Source of the DNA: Anaerolineae bacterium | GTDB taxonomy: Bacteria; Chloroflexota; Anaerolineae; Aggregatilineales; Ch27 | Direction of reading: 5' to 3' | Length of the DNA stretch: 64,000 nt | Assembly (NCBI GenBank): GCA_013178165.1 | Contig: JABLXG010000004.1 | Coordinates: 62,001 to 126,000, forward strand | Shown here: positions 9,901 to 19,283 of the stretch, one piece after another | How the letters are laid out: each line of letters starts with the position of its first letter | How positions within the stretch are numbered: position 1 is the first letter of the stretch | Translations under genes and position numbers: made by a program | The notes under the pieces: generated by a model | What the model was told of the DNA's origin: nothing | Database searches by the model: none | The model's input: the letters and a program-made list of their open reading frames with translations, nothing else

Positions 9901-10060
9901 GGCGCGAATGTCCGGTGATGAAAGGCGAAGGGCACGATGACGGTCGGATTATAGCATACGCTGGCCGGGCCGCTTTTTTGCTTTTTTGGTGGAAGCCGGA
10001 TTGAATCGGACATGGTAAGATGAGCGGGCTATCCACAGGAGTATCCGCAAAGGAAGGCGT

Positions 10061-10984
10061 ATGCGTGTTCTGATCACCGGTGGGGCGGGTTTTCTGGGGG
10101 CGGCGCTGGCCAACCGGCTGGTGGCTGCCGGGCACGAGGTGCGCGTGCTGGACGACCTGAGCAATGGCGATCAAACGCGCCTCTCGCCGCGCGTCTCGTT
10201 CACCCGTGGCGATGTCTCCGATGTGCCGCGCCTGTGGACGCTGCTGCAGGGGGTGGAGTGCGTCTACCATCTGGCGGCGCGGGTGCACGTGCCGGAAAGC
10301 CTGCAATACCCCCGCGAGTACAACACGGTCAATGTGGGTGGGACGGTTTGCCTGCTGGAGGCGATGCGCGACGCCGGGGTCCGGCGGGTGGTGCTGGCTT
10401 CATCGGGCGCGGTCTACGGCGAACAGGCCGAGCAACCCGTTCGCGAGGATATGACCCCCAATCCGCAATCGCCCTACGCCGTCAGCAAGCTGGCGGCTGA
10501 GTATTACGTGCGCACGATCGGCCTGCTGTGGGGGATTGAGGCCGTCTGCCTGCGTATTTTCAATGCTTACGGGCCGGGCCAGCCGTTGCGGGCGTCCTTC
10601 CCGCCGGTTATCCCTTCCTTTCTGCAGCGCATCCTTTCCGGCGGCAGCGTGATCATTCACGGGGATGGCAGCAGCACGCGCGACTTTGTGTACATCGATG
10701 ACGTGGTGGACGCCCTGGTTACTGCCGGGAGCGCGTCGAACGTGGACCGGCGCGTGATCAATGTTGGCAGCGGGGTGGAAACCAGCGTCAGGGACCTGTT
10801 GCGCCTGGTGGAACGGGTGACCGGTCGCGAGGCGCAGACGCTGAATTCTCGCACGCCCTCCGGTGCGTCGCGCCTGTGCGCCGATCTGACGCTGGCCCGC
10901 GAGCTGCTGGGCTATACCCCACAGGTAACGCTGGAAGAAGGGCTGCGTCGCATTCTGGCGGAGGATCCCCGCTTCAGGGAGTAG
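10061..10984 (+). CDS. NAD-dependent epimerase/dehydratase (UDP-glucose 4-epimerase-like)
   Basis: An extended SDR-family protein of 307 residues. The Rossmann NAD-binding motif GGAGFLG is at 7-13, the catalytic Ser in 'ASSGAVYG' near 115, and the catalytic pair Tyr139/Lys143 in YAVSK. C-terminal signatures 'RIFNAYGPGQ' and 'RDFVYIDDVVDA' are typical of nucleotide-sugar epimerases such as GalE and WbpP-like enzymes. It acts in the cytoplasm to make sugar nucleotides for the envelope or glycans. It precedes murJ by 27 bases, suggesting a shared transcript and a role in cell-surface building. The exact sugar substrate cannot be assigned. Confidence 0.9.
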   Translation: MRVLITGGAGFLGAALANRLVAAGHEVRVLDDLSNGDQTRLSPRVSFTRGDVSDVPRLWTLLQGVECVYHLAARVHVPESLQYPREYNTVNVGGTVCLLEAMRDAGVRRVVLASSGAVYGEQAEQPVREDMTPNPQSPYAVSKLAAEYYVRTIGLLWGIEAVCLRIFNAYGPGQPLRASFPPVIPSFLQRILSGGSVIIHGDGSSTRDFVYIDDVVDALVTAGSASNVDRRVINVGSGVETSVRDLLRLVERVTGREAQTLNSRTPSGASRLCADLTLARELLGYTPQVTLEEGLRRILAEDPRFRE

Positions 10985-11011
10985 CTCATCCACCGCAAGG
11001 GATGGACAAGC

Positions 11012-12631
11012 ATGACAGACACAGACACCCAGGCGGTTGAGGCGCTTTCCGGCGGGCGGATGGCCCGCGCGGCGCTGGTGGTGATGCTGGCCTATGTAGC
11101 CAGCGCGGCGCTGGGACTGGTACGGCAGAGCCTGGTCGGGTCCACTTTCGGCGCGTCCAGCGATCTGGATGCTTTTTTTGCCGCAACACGCATCCCGGAG
11201 CTGCTTTTCAATCTGATCGCCGGGGGGGCGCTGGGGTCCGCCTTCATCCCGGTGTTCACTGGCTTCCTGGCCCGTGGCGAGCGCGATGCCGCCTGGCAAC
11301 TGGCCAGCGCAGTGCTGACCCTGTGGACGGCGGCAGCGGCCTTGCTGGCGGCGGCGATGTTCGTCCTGGCGCCGGAGGTGGTGCGCGCCGTTCTGCTGCC
11401 GGGCGACACGCCCGCTAAGCAGCGTCTGGCGGCTGAACTGCTGCGGATCATGCTCAGCACGGTCGTCATCTTCAGCATTAGCGGCCTGCTGATGGCCATC
11501 CTCAACGCTCGCCAGCACTTCTGGCGACCGGCTTTCGCCCTTAGCCTGTACAACCTGGGGATCATCGGCGGGGTGGTGTTCCTGGCCGGGCCGCTGGGGA
11601 TTCATGGCGTGGCCTGGGGCACGGTGATCGGGGCGCTGCTGCACGCCGGAATCCAGGTTCCGGGCCTACGCCGTGTTGATGCCCGCCTGCGTTTTTCGCT
11701 CAATGTCCGCACGCCGGGCGTGCTGCGGGTGCTGGGGCTGATGCTCCCGCGTATCATCGGCCAGGCAGTGGTGCAGATTAACTTTTTGGTGATCACCGCG
11801 TTTACCTCATTCATGGTTGATGGTGCTCAGGTCAGCGTTGGCACCGCTTTCACGCTGATGTTCACAGTGCTGGGCATCCTCGGCCAGAGCATCGGTACGG
11901 CGGCTTTCCCGTCGCTGGCGGCGCTGGTCTCCACTGAAGATTGGGACGGTTTGCAGCGGTTGCTGGGTGGCGTGTTACGCAGCGTGCTTTTTCTGGCCAT
12001 CCCGGCAACGGTCGGCCTGATCCTTATCGCGGAGCCGCTGGTACGGGTGCTGTTTGAGCGCGGGCGCTGGCTGCCGGAGGCGACGGCGGGCACGGCCTGG
12101 GCGCTGCAGTTCTTTGCCCTGGGGCTGGCGGCGCATGCCCTGCTGGAGATCCTGGCCCGTTCCTTTTACGCCCTGCAGGACACCTGGACGCCGGTGATCG
12201 TCGGCGTGATCACGATGGCAATCAACGTCCTGCTGGATGTGCTGCTGATCCGGGTAATCGGGGAACCGGGCAGCCTGGCACGCGGGCCATTCGCCGGGCT
12301 GGCGCTGGCTATGAGCCTGGCCACCGCGCTGGAAGCGGCGACGCTGTGGCTGCTGCTACGGCGGCGGATCGGCGGGATTGGGGGGCGACGGGTGTGGGCG
12401 CTGACCTGGCGGGCGGCGCTGGCCGCGGTGGGCATGGGTGCGCTGGTCTGGGGGGTGCTCACGCTAACCGGAAGGCTGACTCCGGTGATCGGTCTGCTGT
12501 TAGCGGCGGCGCTTGGTGTGAGCGCCTACTTTGGCCTGGGCATAATCCTGGGTCTGGAGGAAGCTCTGATGGCGCCGCGCCTGATCCTGCAGCGGCTAGG
12601 CTGGCGGGGCGGTCATACCGGCGTAGGGTAG
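11012..12631 (+). CDS. murJ: Lipid II flippase MurJ/MviN family
   Basis: This 539-residue, roughly 14-helix protein belongs to the MOP exporter superfamily. The N-terminal half has the MurJ-type 'GLVRQSLVGSTFGASSDLDA' followed by 'FFAATRIPELLFNLIAGGAL' and 'SAFIPVFTGFLA'. These match the MurJ family that flips the peptidoglycan precursor lipid II across the membrane. Other clues are 'LFERGRW' and 'SFYALQDTWTPV' in the second half. Length is normal. It lies downstream of a sugar-nucleotide epimerase in the same direction. A related polysaccharide flippase is the main alternative. Confidence 0.9.
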   Translation: MTDTDTQAVEALSGGRMARAALVVMLAYVASAALGLVRQSLVGSTFGASSDLDAFFAATRIPELLFNLIAGGALGSAFIPVFTGFLARGERDAAWQLASAVLTLWTAAAALLAAAMFVLAPEVVRAVLLPGDTPAKQRLAAELLRIMLSTVVIFSISGLLMAILNARQHFWRPAFALSLYNLGIIGGVVFLAGPLGIHGVAWGTVIGALLHAGIQVPGLRRVDARLRFSLNVRTPGVLRVLGLMLPRIIGQAVVQINFLVITAFTSFMVDGAQVSVGTAFTLMFTVLGILGQSIGTAAFPSLAALVSTEDWDGLQRLLGGVLRSVLFLAIPATVGLILIAEPLVRVLFERGRWLPEATAGTAWALQFFALGLAAHALLEILARSFYALQDTWTPVIVGVITMAINVLLDVLLIRVIGEPGSLARGPFAGLALAMSLATALEAATLWLLLRRRIGGIGGRRVWALTWRAALAAVGMGALVWGVLTLTGRLTPVIGLLLAAALGVSAYFGLGIILGLEEALMAPRLILQRLGWRGGHTGVG

Positions 12632-12865
12632 CCGTAGGGGAAGGGCTACCCGGTCGTCAAGCAGGCTGCCGGGCGCTCGTTTATAGTAACGTCCGGAATT
12701 GCCTACCGGGCAATACCACCGCCCGACCATCATGGCAGAGTGGGAAACCCTCTGCCGGCCATCACCGTCATAACCCTTGCTGCCAGGATTGGCCATCCGC
12801 TGCTGACCACACCCAACGCTGATGGGGGCACTTTGCGCAGCCTGTCCCTTAAGAGGGGGAAAACG

Positions 12866-14074
12866 ATGTACCGCTTGTGGATTGCTTTGCTGGCGTTTTG
12901 CGCCATTTTCACGGTTGTGGGCGTCGCCGATATTGCTGGGACGCCTGTCGCTGCCGCTCAGGAGACGGCCTCACCACTGGCAGTTGTAGAGCGCTTCTAT
13001 GCCTGGTATCTGGCGTATCTCACGCCGGATGCAGAGGGGAACTTTGCCAACCCGCTGGTTGACCGTGCTTACCGCGATAGTGTCTATCTGACTTCTGAGT
13101 TGATCGCCAGATTAGATGTCCGCCTGGATTCGGACGAGCCACTCTGGGTGGATCCTTTCCTCTGCGCGCAGGACATGCCGCAAGACTTCACAACAACGTT
13201 GATCGAGCAGAGTGAGGGAACTGCTGCGGTGCTGCTGGAACAGCGTTTTGGTCTGAATTTGTATACCGTCACGGTAGCGCTCCGGGCGGTGGGTGTGAGC
13301 TGGCAGATCGAGGACGTGACCTGTGGGGAAACAGTCACACCGGCTGGGGTAGTGAGTCGCTTCTATGAGCAGTACATTGCCTATGGCCGCTACGACCCGA
13401 CCACTGGGACTGCACGCAACCCGTTACAGGATGGCGCCTACCGCGATGCCGATCTGCTGAGTGCCAGCCTGATCGCCGACCTGGATGGTCTAGTTGCGGC
13501 TGGTGGCGGAATAGCTGACCCGCTGCTGTGCGCCCAGGATCTACCTGCTGGTGTGGGCGCAGATACGATCCGGGCTGGTGAGGAAACAGCTCTGGTCGCC
13601 CTGCGCCAGTACTTCAGCGGTATGGCCAGCCCGCGCACCATTGCGGTGGCGCTGGTGCAGGAAGATGGCGGCTGGCGCATTGACGGGGTACGCTGTGAAC
13701 TGGCCGCGGAGGAAGCTATCGCTTTGGTCTATGGCCAGTATGCCGAACATACCCGCCGGACGATCGGGCAGGGAGAGCCGAACGATCTGCTGAAGAACCC
13801 GATGATCCCTTGGCGCGTCTATCTGGCCGATGCTTTGCTGGCCGAACTGGCGGCGAAGGCTGCTGATGGACCGCGCCTGGCCGACCCGATCCTGTGCGCC
13901 CAGGATATCCCGGTGGCCTTCACGGTCGAGGCGGCGGAAGATGGCGCTTACCGGGTGAGTGGTCTGTTCCCTGCCGGGTCGGAAACTATGACGGCTTATC
14001 CCCTGGCCCGTGTGCAGGTGGAGGCCGGATCGACCGGCTGGCTGATCACCGCGATCAGGTGCGAAGCCCGCTGA
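12866..14074 (+). CDS. Secreted protein with three tandem repeats, each with two Cys
   Basis: A 402-residue protein with an N-terminal signal peptide ending near 'VAAAQE'. The ATG at 12866 is chosen over 12740 because it sits behind a strong purine-rich RBS and directly starts the signal peptide. The mature part is three copies of one module of about 120 residues. Each begins with 'V/AxxxFYxxYxxY', continues 'NPL..xxYRDx..L...L...LD', then 'DPxLCAQDxP', and ends in a strand with a second Cys ('VTCGE', 'VRCEL', 'IRCEA'). The layout resembles DUF3828-type extracytoplasmic modules, but I am not certain of the family. The paired cysteines may form one disulphide per repeat. Confidence 0.75.
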   Translation: MYRLWIALLAFCAIFTVVGVADIAGTPVAAAQETASPLAVVERFYAWYLAYLTPDAEGNFANPLVDRAYRDSVYLTSELIARLDVRLDSDEPLWVDPFLCAQDMPQDFTTTLIEQSEGTAAVLLEQRFGLNLYTVTVALRAVGVSWQIEDVTCGETVTPAGVVSRFYEQYIAYGRYDPTTGTARNPLQDGAYRDADLLSASLIADLDGLVAAGGGIADPLLCAQDLPAGVGADTIRAGEETALVALRQYFSGMASPRTIAVALVQEDGGWRIDGVRCELAAEEAIALVYGQYAEHTRRTIGQGEPNDLLKNPMIPWRVYLADALLAELAAKAADGPRLADPILCAQDIPVAFTVEAAEDGAYRVSGLFPAGSETMTAYPLARVQVEAGSTGWLITAIRCEAR

Positions 14075-14112
14075 GCCATGTCCTGCCAGGCACAATAGCG
14101 TGGCACGAAAGA

Positions 14113-14151
14113 CAGCAGCGCCGGGGATCGTCTCGGCGCTGCTGGTTTTTT
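14113..14151 (+). terminator. Strong intrinsic terminator after the triple-repeat gene
   Basis: An 11-bp perfect stem (14113-14123 with 14134-14144) with a ten-base loop is followed by six Ts. It sits about 40 bases after the stop codon of the secreted repeat protein. Confidence 0.88.
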
Positions 14152-14199
14152 CCCGGTGTGATCCTGCGTGTTAAGCTGCTCTGGCAGGTGGTTCTGACC

Positions 14200-14252
14200 G
14201 GTTGCTTACGCGCAACCCGTTATGCGTTATCCCAAATGAATTTTGGGATAAC
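14200..14252. repeat. Two perfect inverted repeats between convergent genes
   Basis: A 6-bp stem (GGTTGC 14200-14205 with GCAACC 14212-14217) is followed at once by an 11-bp perfect, AT-rich stem (GTTATCCCAAA 14226-14236 with its complement 14242-14252, loop of five). Neither is followed by a T-tract on either strand, so they do not look like ordinary terminators. They lie in the 238-base gap between the triple-repeat gene and xseB. Confidence 0.7.
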
Positions 14253-14312
14253 TTGGGAAAAGTCTCCTGGCAAAGCAGACCGATTGTCACTTCCGGTCTG
14301 GCGCAGCCAGCC

Positions 14313-14519
14313 TCAGTCGAGATCAGTCAACTCGCGGACGCGCAGTTCGGCGCTATCCAGCGCGTCCTGGCAGAATTGGGCCAGGCGCTGGCCCTGCTCG
14401 AACAGGGCCACCGATTCTTCCAGAGTCAAGCTACCTTCTTCCAGCCGGGTGATAATTTGCTCCAGGCGGGTCAGTGCCTCCTCGAAGGTCAGGGAATCGG
14501 GCAGGGGCTGCTGCGTCAT
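14313..14519 (-). CDS. xseB: Exodeoxyribonuclease VII small subunit
   Basis: A 68-residue protein with the family signature 'LTFEEALTRLEQIITRLEEG' continuing into 'LTLEESVALFEQGQRL'. Small subunits wrap the XseA helical arms and are needed for single-strand DNA exonuclease activity. It starts six bases after the xseA stop, the usual xseA-xseB order, so the two are co-translated. Confidence 0.95.
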   Translation of the reverse strand: MTQQPLPDSLTFEEALTRLEQIITRLEEGSLTLEESVALFEQGQRLAQFCQDALDSAELRVRELTDLD

Positions 14520-14525
14520 GGGTGG

Positions 14526-15764
14526 TTACTCCTCGCTGATGGCATCGACATGGGCGCGCAGGCTGCCCTGCGCGAAGTGCACGGCCAGTCTGTCACCAGG
14601 GGTGGCATCGGCGGCACGGCGCAGCCGGACGCCATCTTCAACGCGCTCAACAATGGCGTAGCCGCGGGCCAGGATCGCGCGCGGATCGGCGGCGGCCAGC
14701 GCCCTGCGGCGGGCGTCCAGCCGTTCCCGCTGCAGGGCAACGATCTGCTGGCAGGCGCGCGCGCCACGCGCTGTCAGGTCATCGATGCGCTGGCGGGCGC
14801 TCTCGATACGGCGCAGGGGGGTAAGCGTGGTCAGGAAGCGCGTCTCGCCTTCCAGCCGTCGACGGTGCTCGGCCAGATCGGTCTGTACCGCTTCTAACAG
14901 ACGCTCGCGGTAGCGGGCAATGGTGTAGCGCAAATCTTCGATGTCGGGGGTGATGATCTCGGCAGCTGCGGATGGCGTTGGGGCGCGGTAGTCCGCCGCG
15001 AAATCGGCGATGGTGAAGTCGACCTCGTGGCCGACACCGGTCACGACCGGGATGCGGCTGGCCCGCACGGCATAGGCCACACGCTCATCGTTGAAGGCCC
15101 ACAGATCTTCCAGGCTGCCGCCGCCACGCACCAACAGGATCACATCTACGTCCTGGCGGTTGATGCGCTCCAGCGCGGCGACGATTTGCGGCGGGGCTTC
15201 ATCGCCCTGGACGAGTGTTGGGCTGAGCACGACCTCGGCCAGTGGAAAACGGCGGCTGAGCACGTTGAGCACATCCTGAAAGGCGGCGGCAGTGGGCGAA
15301 GTGACCACGCCAATGCGCCGGGGGAAGGGGGGCAGGGGACGCTTGAGGGCCGGGTCGAACAACCCTTCTGCCTCCAGCCGGGCCTTGAGGGCCTCGAAGC
15401 GGGCGTTCAGGTCGCCGCGCCCGGCGGGCTGCAACAGGTCGGCGTAGAGCTGGTATTGCCCGCCGGCTTCATAGACGGTGACGTGCCCATGCACCAGCAC
15501 GCCGTCGCCCTGGCGCGGCCGGTAGCGCAGGCGGATGGTGTCGCCCTTCCACATCACGCACTTGAGCGTGGCGGTTTCGTCCTTGAGGGTAAAATACCAG
15601 TGGCCGGATTGCGCCGCGGTGAAGTTGCTGATTTCGCCCTGCACCCACACATCCTGCAGGCGCAGGTCGGCATCAAACAGGTGGCGGATGTAGGCGGTCA
15701 GGCCGGAGATGGTATAGGCGTCCGGTCGGTTGAGCAAGGGTGCACTCCCCCAGGTGGCCGGCAC
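14526..15764 (-). CDS. xseA: Exodeoxyribonuclease VII large subunit
   Basis: The 412-residue protein has the N-terminal OB-fold nucleic-acid-binding domain ('DVWVQGEISNFTAAQSGHWYFTLKD' region, residues about 35-65). The catalytic domain carries 'IGVVTSPTAAAFQDVL', 'VRGGGSLEDLWAFNDE' and 'VTGVGHEVDFTIADF' with the conserved catalytic Gly/His/Asp residues, followed by a long coiled-coil arm that carries small subunits. It degrades single-stranded DNA to oligonucleotides. The start is read as GTG at 15764, which gives a normal length. It diverges from the 104-residue gene that follows. Confidence 0.95.
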   Translation of the reverse strand: MPATWGSAPLLNRPDAYTISGLTAYIRHLFDADLRLQDVWVQGEISNFTAAQSGHWYFTLKDETATLKCVMWKGDTIRLRYRPRQGDGVLVHGHVTVYEAGGQYQLYADLLQPAGRGDLNARFEALKARLEAEGLFDPALKRPLPPFPRRIGVVTSPTAAAFQDVLNVLSRRFPLAEVVLSPTLVQGDEAPPQIVAALERINRQDVDVILLVRGGGSLEDLWAFNDERVAYAVRASRIPVVTGVGHEVDFTIADFAADYRAPTPSAAAEIITPDIEDLRYTIARYRERLLEAVQTDLAEHRRRLEGETRFLTTLTPLRRIESARQRIDDLTARGARACQQIVALQRERLDARRRALAAADPRAILARGYAIVERVEDGVRLRRAADATPGDRLAVHFAQGSLRAHVDAISEE

Positions 15765-15880
15765 GTGCTACAATGCTAGCGCCGCATAAGTCGATATTAG
15801 CCGATCCGGCGCCAAAATCAAACATCGCGCCTGCGCCGGGGTCTTGCACCGCCCGCACACTAGAGGAGCACAACGGACGC

Positions 15881-16195
15881 ATGATCAAGATGCTGCACAG
15901 GCTGACTGAACAGGAGATGCAGGAACTGGCCGAAAAGCTGATCGGCATGAAGATCAACAAGGCTCGCGGCTATACCCGCCGTCTCGATCCCGACTCGGAA
16001 CTGGAATTGCTGCGGGTAGGAGTCGGGCATGAACTGTTGACGCGCTATCGCCTGCCTAACCTGGGCGTCCGGGTGACGCTGGTTGAGCTGCCACGGGAGC
16101 GGGTGTTTGAGGATGGTGGCAACATCCCCGCTTTTGCTATCCGCAAGCGGTTCGAACCGGAGTTTGTCGAGGCGCGGGTCGAACCGCTTGAGTGA
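15881..16195 (+). CDS. Conserved hypothetical protein, 104 residues
   Basis: I do not recognise the family. I chose the ATG at 15881, about a dozen bases after AGAGGAG, over the longer frame from 15740 because the upstream part overlaps the divergent xseA start and looks non-coding. The protein is small and charged, with an N-terminal helix ('LTEQEMQELAEKLIG') and then strands with many Arg and Glu. It has no Cys, no membrane segment and no signal peptide. A strong terminator follows, so it is probably transcribed alone. Confidence 0.65.
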   Translation: MIKMLHRLTEQEMQELAEKLIGMKINKARGYTRRLDPDSELELLRVGVGHELLTRYRLPNLGVRVTLVELPRERVFEDGGNIPAFAIRKRFEPEFVEARVEPLE

Positions 16196-16242
16196 GGCGC
16201 CTGCCGACGCGGGAGGCCGGCGGAGTCTTAAGCCGGGCGATC

Positions 16243-16276
16243 AGGAGGACAAGGGGCTTAGACCCCTTGTCCTCTT
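16243..16276 (+). terminator. Long perfect hairpin, terminator-like, with dispersed-repeat core
   Basis: A stem of 12 perfect pairs plus GU and AT pairs (16243-16256 with 16263-16276) encloses a six-base loop. It lies between convergent genes and could end transcription from either side. Its core GACAAGGGGCTTA recurs at 44052-44064, in another hairpin in this window. Confidence 0.7.
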
Positions 16277-16306
16277 AGTCATATCGCTTTACTCTGATCT
16301 GCCCTG

Positions 16307-17596
16307 TCAGTTGCCGGGGGCGAAAGGCGTCGGCGTGGCGAAGATCGGCAGTGCCGGCAAGGCGAAGGGCGTCGGCGTGGGCAGCAGTCCTACCGGGGGC
16401 AGCCCGTATAAGGCCCGGAATTCGTTCTCAACCTCCACAAACGGCTTGCCCAGTACTGCCGCGATAGCCCCCTCGACTCCCCGACCCGGCATGGCTTCCA
16501 CAATGCGGCGGTGAGTCTCCAGGCCGCCATAGTTGGTCACGATGAAACGGATGAACGACTCGCCCACAGCGTAACCCAGGGCATGGCAGCCGTCCGCCGA
16601 GCGGGTTGCCCCGCCGCCAAGCTGATCGCCCTGCAGCGTGGGCAACTCGTAGCCGGCAGCGCCATAGGCGATCATCCGGGCTTCGGAGTCCCGGTTGCGC
16701 CAGCCGGAGAGCGAGGAGAAGTAGTCGGCCTGCCCTTCCGTCCAGAAGAATGGCCCGCTGCGGTTAAAGTCAGACTGGTACAGGTGAACGGTCTCGTGGA
16801 CGATGGTGTGGACGGTGTCCTGCACCCGCCATTGCTCAGGGGTATTCTCCCGGTTGCCGTACCAGTAGCCGCCGCACTGGGTGCGCAGCTCCTCGTGACG
16901 CTCCGGGCTGCGGGGATCGCCCATGCTCTGCACGGTAAAGCCCTCGGCAGGGTTGGTGAATCCGGCTGCGTTGGGGTTGACTCCGCCAGCGACATACTCA
17001 TTCCAGATGTCGCCGGGCGGGAACAGGATCGCCAGCGGTTTATAGCTGAGCGTGCGGCCCCAGCCCAGGGTGAAGTATTCGCGCATTTCGGCCATGGTCG
17101 CGGCCACCTGCTCGCCCAGTTCCGGCATTTCGCCGAACCAGTAGAGTGTAATGTCTTCGGTGTCGATGCTCCACCAGTCGCGGGTGTTGTCCTCGTAGAT
17201 GCCGTACTGCTTTTCCGTCTCAAAGGTGTTGCCCGCGCTGTCGGTCAGCAGCCACCAGTAATGGAAGTCCACCCACGGTGGCAGACCGCCGCCCTGCCGG
17301 TAAGGTTCAGCTACCCAGCGCCCTTCAGCATCCTGTGAGGCGTTAGCCCGCTCACGCAGGCCCGTGCGTAGCTCATAGAACAGCGTGGCGCGGGTGATCT
17401 CTCCGGCGCTGCTGGCAGCGTCGATGGTGAAGGTCATGCCGCGCGGGTAATGGGATTCCAGGGTGGTGGCGTTGACGGTGAAAACGGCTGCTTCCTGAGC
17501 ATGAACGGGCGGCTGAACCAGCAGCAGGATCGCTGCCGCGATCGCCAGCGCCATGATCGATGCGATCCCCCACGCCAATAAGCCTCTTGTTCTCAT
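16307..17596 (-). CDS. Secreted MA-clan zinc metallopeptidase-like protein
   Basis: The 429-residue protein has a signal peptide (hydrophobic 9-27, cleavage near 'VHA-QE'), a beta-rich N-terminal region (about 35-135), then a metallopeptidase domain. The zinc site is HETVH at residues 267-271, with a likely third ligand Glu in 'FFWTEGQADYFS' about 16 residues later, as in gluzincin-like peptidases. The C-terminal tail is rich in Thr and Pro ('LLPTPTPFALPALP'). The family resembles the Peptidase_MA-like group common in Chloroflexota. Substrate is unknown. It is transcribed alone, convergent with the 104-residue gene. Confidence 0.8.
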   Translation of the reverse strand: MRTRGLLAWGIASIMALAIAAAILLLVQPPVHAQEAAVFTVNATTLESHYPRGMTFTIDAASSAGEITRATLFYELRTGLRERANASQDAEGRWVAEPYRQGGGLPPWVDFHYWWLLTDSAGNTFETEKQYGIYEDNTRDWWSIDTEDITLYWFGEMPELGEQVAATMAEMREYFTLGWGRTLSYKPLAILFPPGDIWNEYVAGGVNPNAAGFTNPAEGFTVQSMGDPRSPERHEELRTQCGGYWYGNRENTPEQWRVQDTVHTIVHETVHLYQSDFNRSGPFFWTEGQADYFSSLSGWRNRDSEARMIAYGAAGYELPTLQGDQLGGGATRSADGCHALGYAVGESFIRFIVTNYGGLETHRRIVEAMPGRGVEGAIAAVLGKPFVEVENEFRALYGLPPVGLLPTPTPFALPALPIFATPTPFAPGN

Positions 17597-17789
17597 GACG
17601 TCATCCTCTGTACCTCAAACCAGTTCAGGCCGGGCGAACGCGCAGCATAATGCTGCGCCCGCCGGCTGTGGAAAAGCATACCGTTATGGACAGGTCAGAC
17701 GCAACATTCTGCTCGCGGACCCGCCTGTCGGCCTTATTGCTGCGCGGGAAGGAAGGCGAAAACCCGGCAAAGCGGCGCGTTGCGGCGGC

Positions 17790-18596
17790 CTATTCCAGGT
17801 TGAACTGCGCCCGCTGCTCCTCGGTCATGGTCAGGCCCAGGATGTTGTAGCCTGCGTCGACGTAGATCGTTTCGCCGGTGATGGCGCTTCCCAGGTCAGA
17901 AGCCAGCCACAGGGCGGTGTTGCCCACATCCTCCTGGGTGATCAGGCGGCGCAGCGGCGCGGCTTCCTCGCTGAACTTGAGCATGGTACGGAACCCGGCA
18001 ATGCCGGAGGCAGCCAGCGTTTTGACCGGCCCGGCGCTGATGGCGTTGACGCGGATGTTCTGCGGCCCCAGTTCGTAGGCCAGGTAACGCACGGAGCATT
18101 CCAGAGCAGCCTTGGCCACTGCCATCACGTTGTAGCGGGGCATGACTTTTTCCGCGCCATAGTAGGTCAGGGTGAGGATGCTGCCGCCGTTGGTCATCAG
18201 CGGGGCGGCGCGTTTGGCCAGCGCCACCAGGCTATAGGCGCTGGTTTCCAGGGCGATCTTGAAGCCCTCCCGGCTGGTATCGATGTACTGGCCGCTGAGG
18301 TCCTCGCGGGTGGCGTAAGCGATGGCGTGCACCAGCACGTCAAGGCGGCCAAAGTGTTCCTTCGCTCTGGCGAAGACGGCGTCCAGCTCGTCGTCGTTGT
18401 TGGCATCGGCGCGTTCCACAAACGTGCAGCCGATCGATTCCGCCAGCGGGAAGACGCGCTTTTCCAGCTGCGGGATGGCATAGCTCAGACCGATATTCGC
18501 GCCGGCGTCGTGGAGAGCCTGGGTGATGCCCCAGGCCAGCGACTTGTTGTTCGCCACGCCAAAAATGAGTGCATTCTTGCCGTCCATCAGACCCAT
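17790..18596 (-). CDS. fabI: Enoyl-[acyl-carrier-protein] reductase (NADH)
   Basis: FabI reduces trans-2-enoyl-ACP in the last step of each fatty-acid elongation cycle. The 268-residue sequence shows the FabI-specific N-terminus '[12 protein letters not shown]', the active-site segment '[21 protein letters not shown]' with a Tyr-x6-Lys pair, '[16 protein letters not shown]', and '[14 protein letters not shown]' near the end. AAGGAG lies nine bases before the ATG. It stands apart from other fatty-acid genes in this window. Confidence 0.96.
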   Translation of the reverse strand: MGLMDGKNALIFGVANNKSLAWGITQALHDAGANIGLSYAIPQLEKRVFPLAESIGCTFVERADANNDDELDAVFARAKEHFGRLDVLVHAIAYATREDLSGQYIDTSREGFKIALETSAYSLVALAKRAAPLMTNGGSILTLTYYGAEKVMPRYNVMAVAKAALECSVRYLAYELGPQNIRVNAISAGPVKTLAASGIAGFRTMLKFSEEAAPLRRLITQEDVGNTALWLASDLGSAITGETIYVDAGYNILGLTMTEEQRAQFNLE

Positions 18597-18686
18597 GTTG
18601 GTTAACTCCTTCTGTGTGGATCACGGTTTCATGCCGGCGCTCTGCACCAGCCGGATTTGACGACCCGTTACATCTATAAAACGCTG

Positions 18687-19283
18687 TCAGCGCCCTTTGG
18701 ATACGTCGGCGCTGTCCGCCAGCCAGAATCGCCAGGGTCGGGAACGCCACGGTTCCGGCGCATAAGCGATGCCCACCCGCGGCCCTGTACGGATCGCTGC
18801 CTCCGGCGGGGTTTGCCCGGTCTCGATCACCAGCGGCCCGGTAGTGGTCAGATCGACGCCGTTGAGCGTCCCATCGATGGCCAGCGCCCGTGTCAGTCGG
18901 GCCGGTCCGGAGGTCCACTCTTGACGTGGACGTCCGGCGCGCAGGGCGGCGATGCGCGCCAGTCCTTCCAGTGGCTCCAGCGCCCGGATGAGCACAGCGG
19001 CGGGCTGGCCTATCCCTTCGGTGACGACATTGAGCAACCAGTGCATGCCATAGGTGAAGTAGATATAGGCGTGGCCGGGCGGCCCAAACATCACCGCGTT
19101 GCGGCCTGTCCGCCCGAAGCGGGCGTGGCAGGCCCCATCATCCTGGCCGATATAAGCTTCTACCTCGACAATGCGCCCGGCTAGGCGCTCTCCATTAAGC
19201 TGGCGGACAAGCACGCAGCCCAGCAGGTCGCGGGCGACTTCCAGGGTGGGGCGGTCGTAGAAGGCGCGCGGCAGGATTGTCAT
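18687..19283 (-). CDS. 3-methyladenine DNA glycosylase, AAG/MPG family
   Basis: A base-excision repair enzyme that removes alkylated purines. The 198-residue protein, starting at the ATG at 19283 (the longer frame upstream is not protein-like), has the family's 'ARDLLGCVLVR', 'GRIVEVEAYIGQDDGACHA', 'PGHAYIYFTYGMHWLLNVV' and 'GPARLTRALAID' segments. The Glu in 'VEVEAY' is the expected catalytic residue. Length is typical for bacterial members. The gene is in the same direction as fabI, about 90 bases upstream of it. Confidence 0.94.
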   Translation of the reverse strand: MTILPRAFYDRPTLEVARDLLGCVLVRQLNGERLAGRIVEVEAYIGQDDGACHARFGRTGRNAVMFGPPGHAYIYFTYGMHWLLNVVTEGIGQPAAVLIRALEPLEGLARIAALRAGRPRQEWTSGPARLTRALAIDGTLNGVDLTTTGPLVIETGQTPPEAAIRTGPRVGIAYAPEPWRSRPWRFWLADSADVSKGR

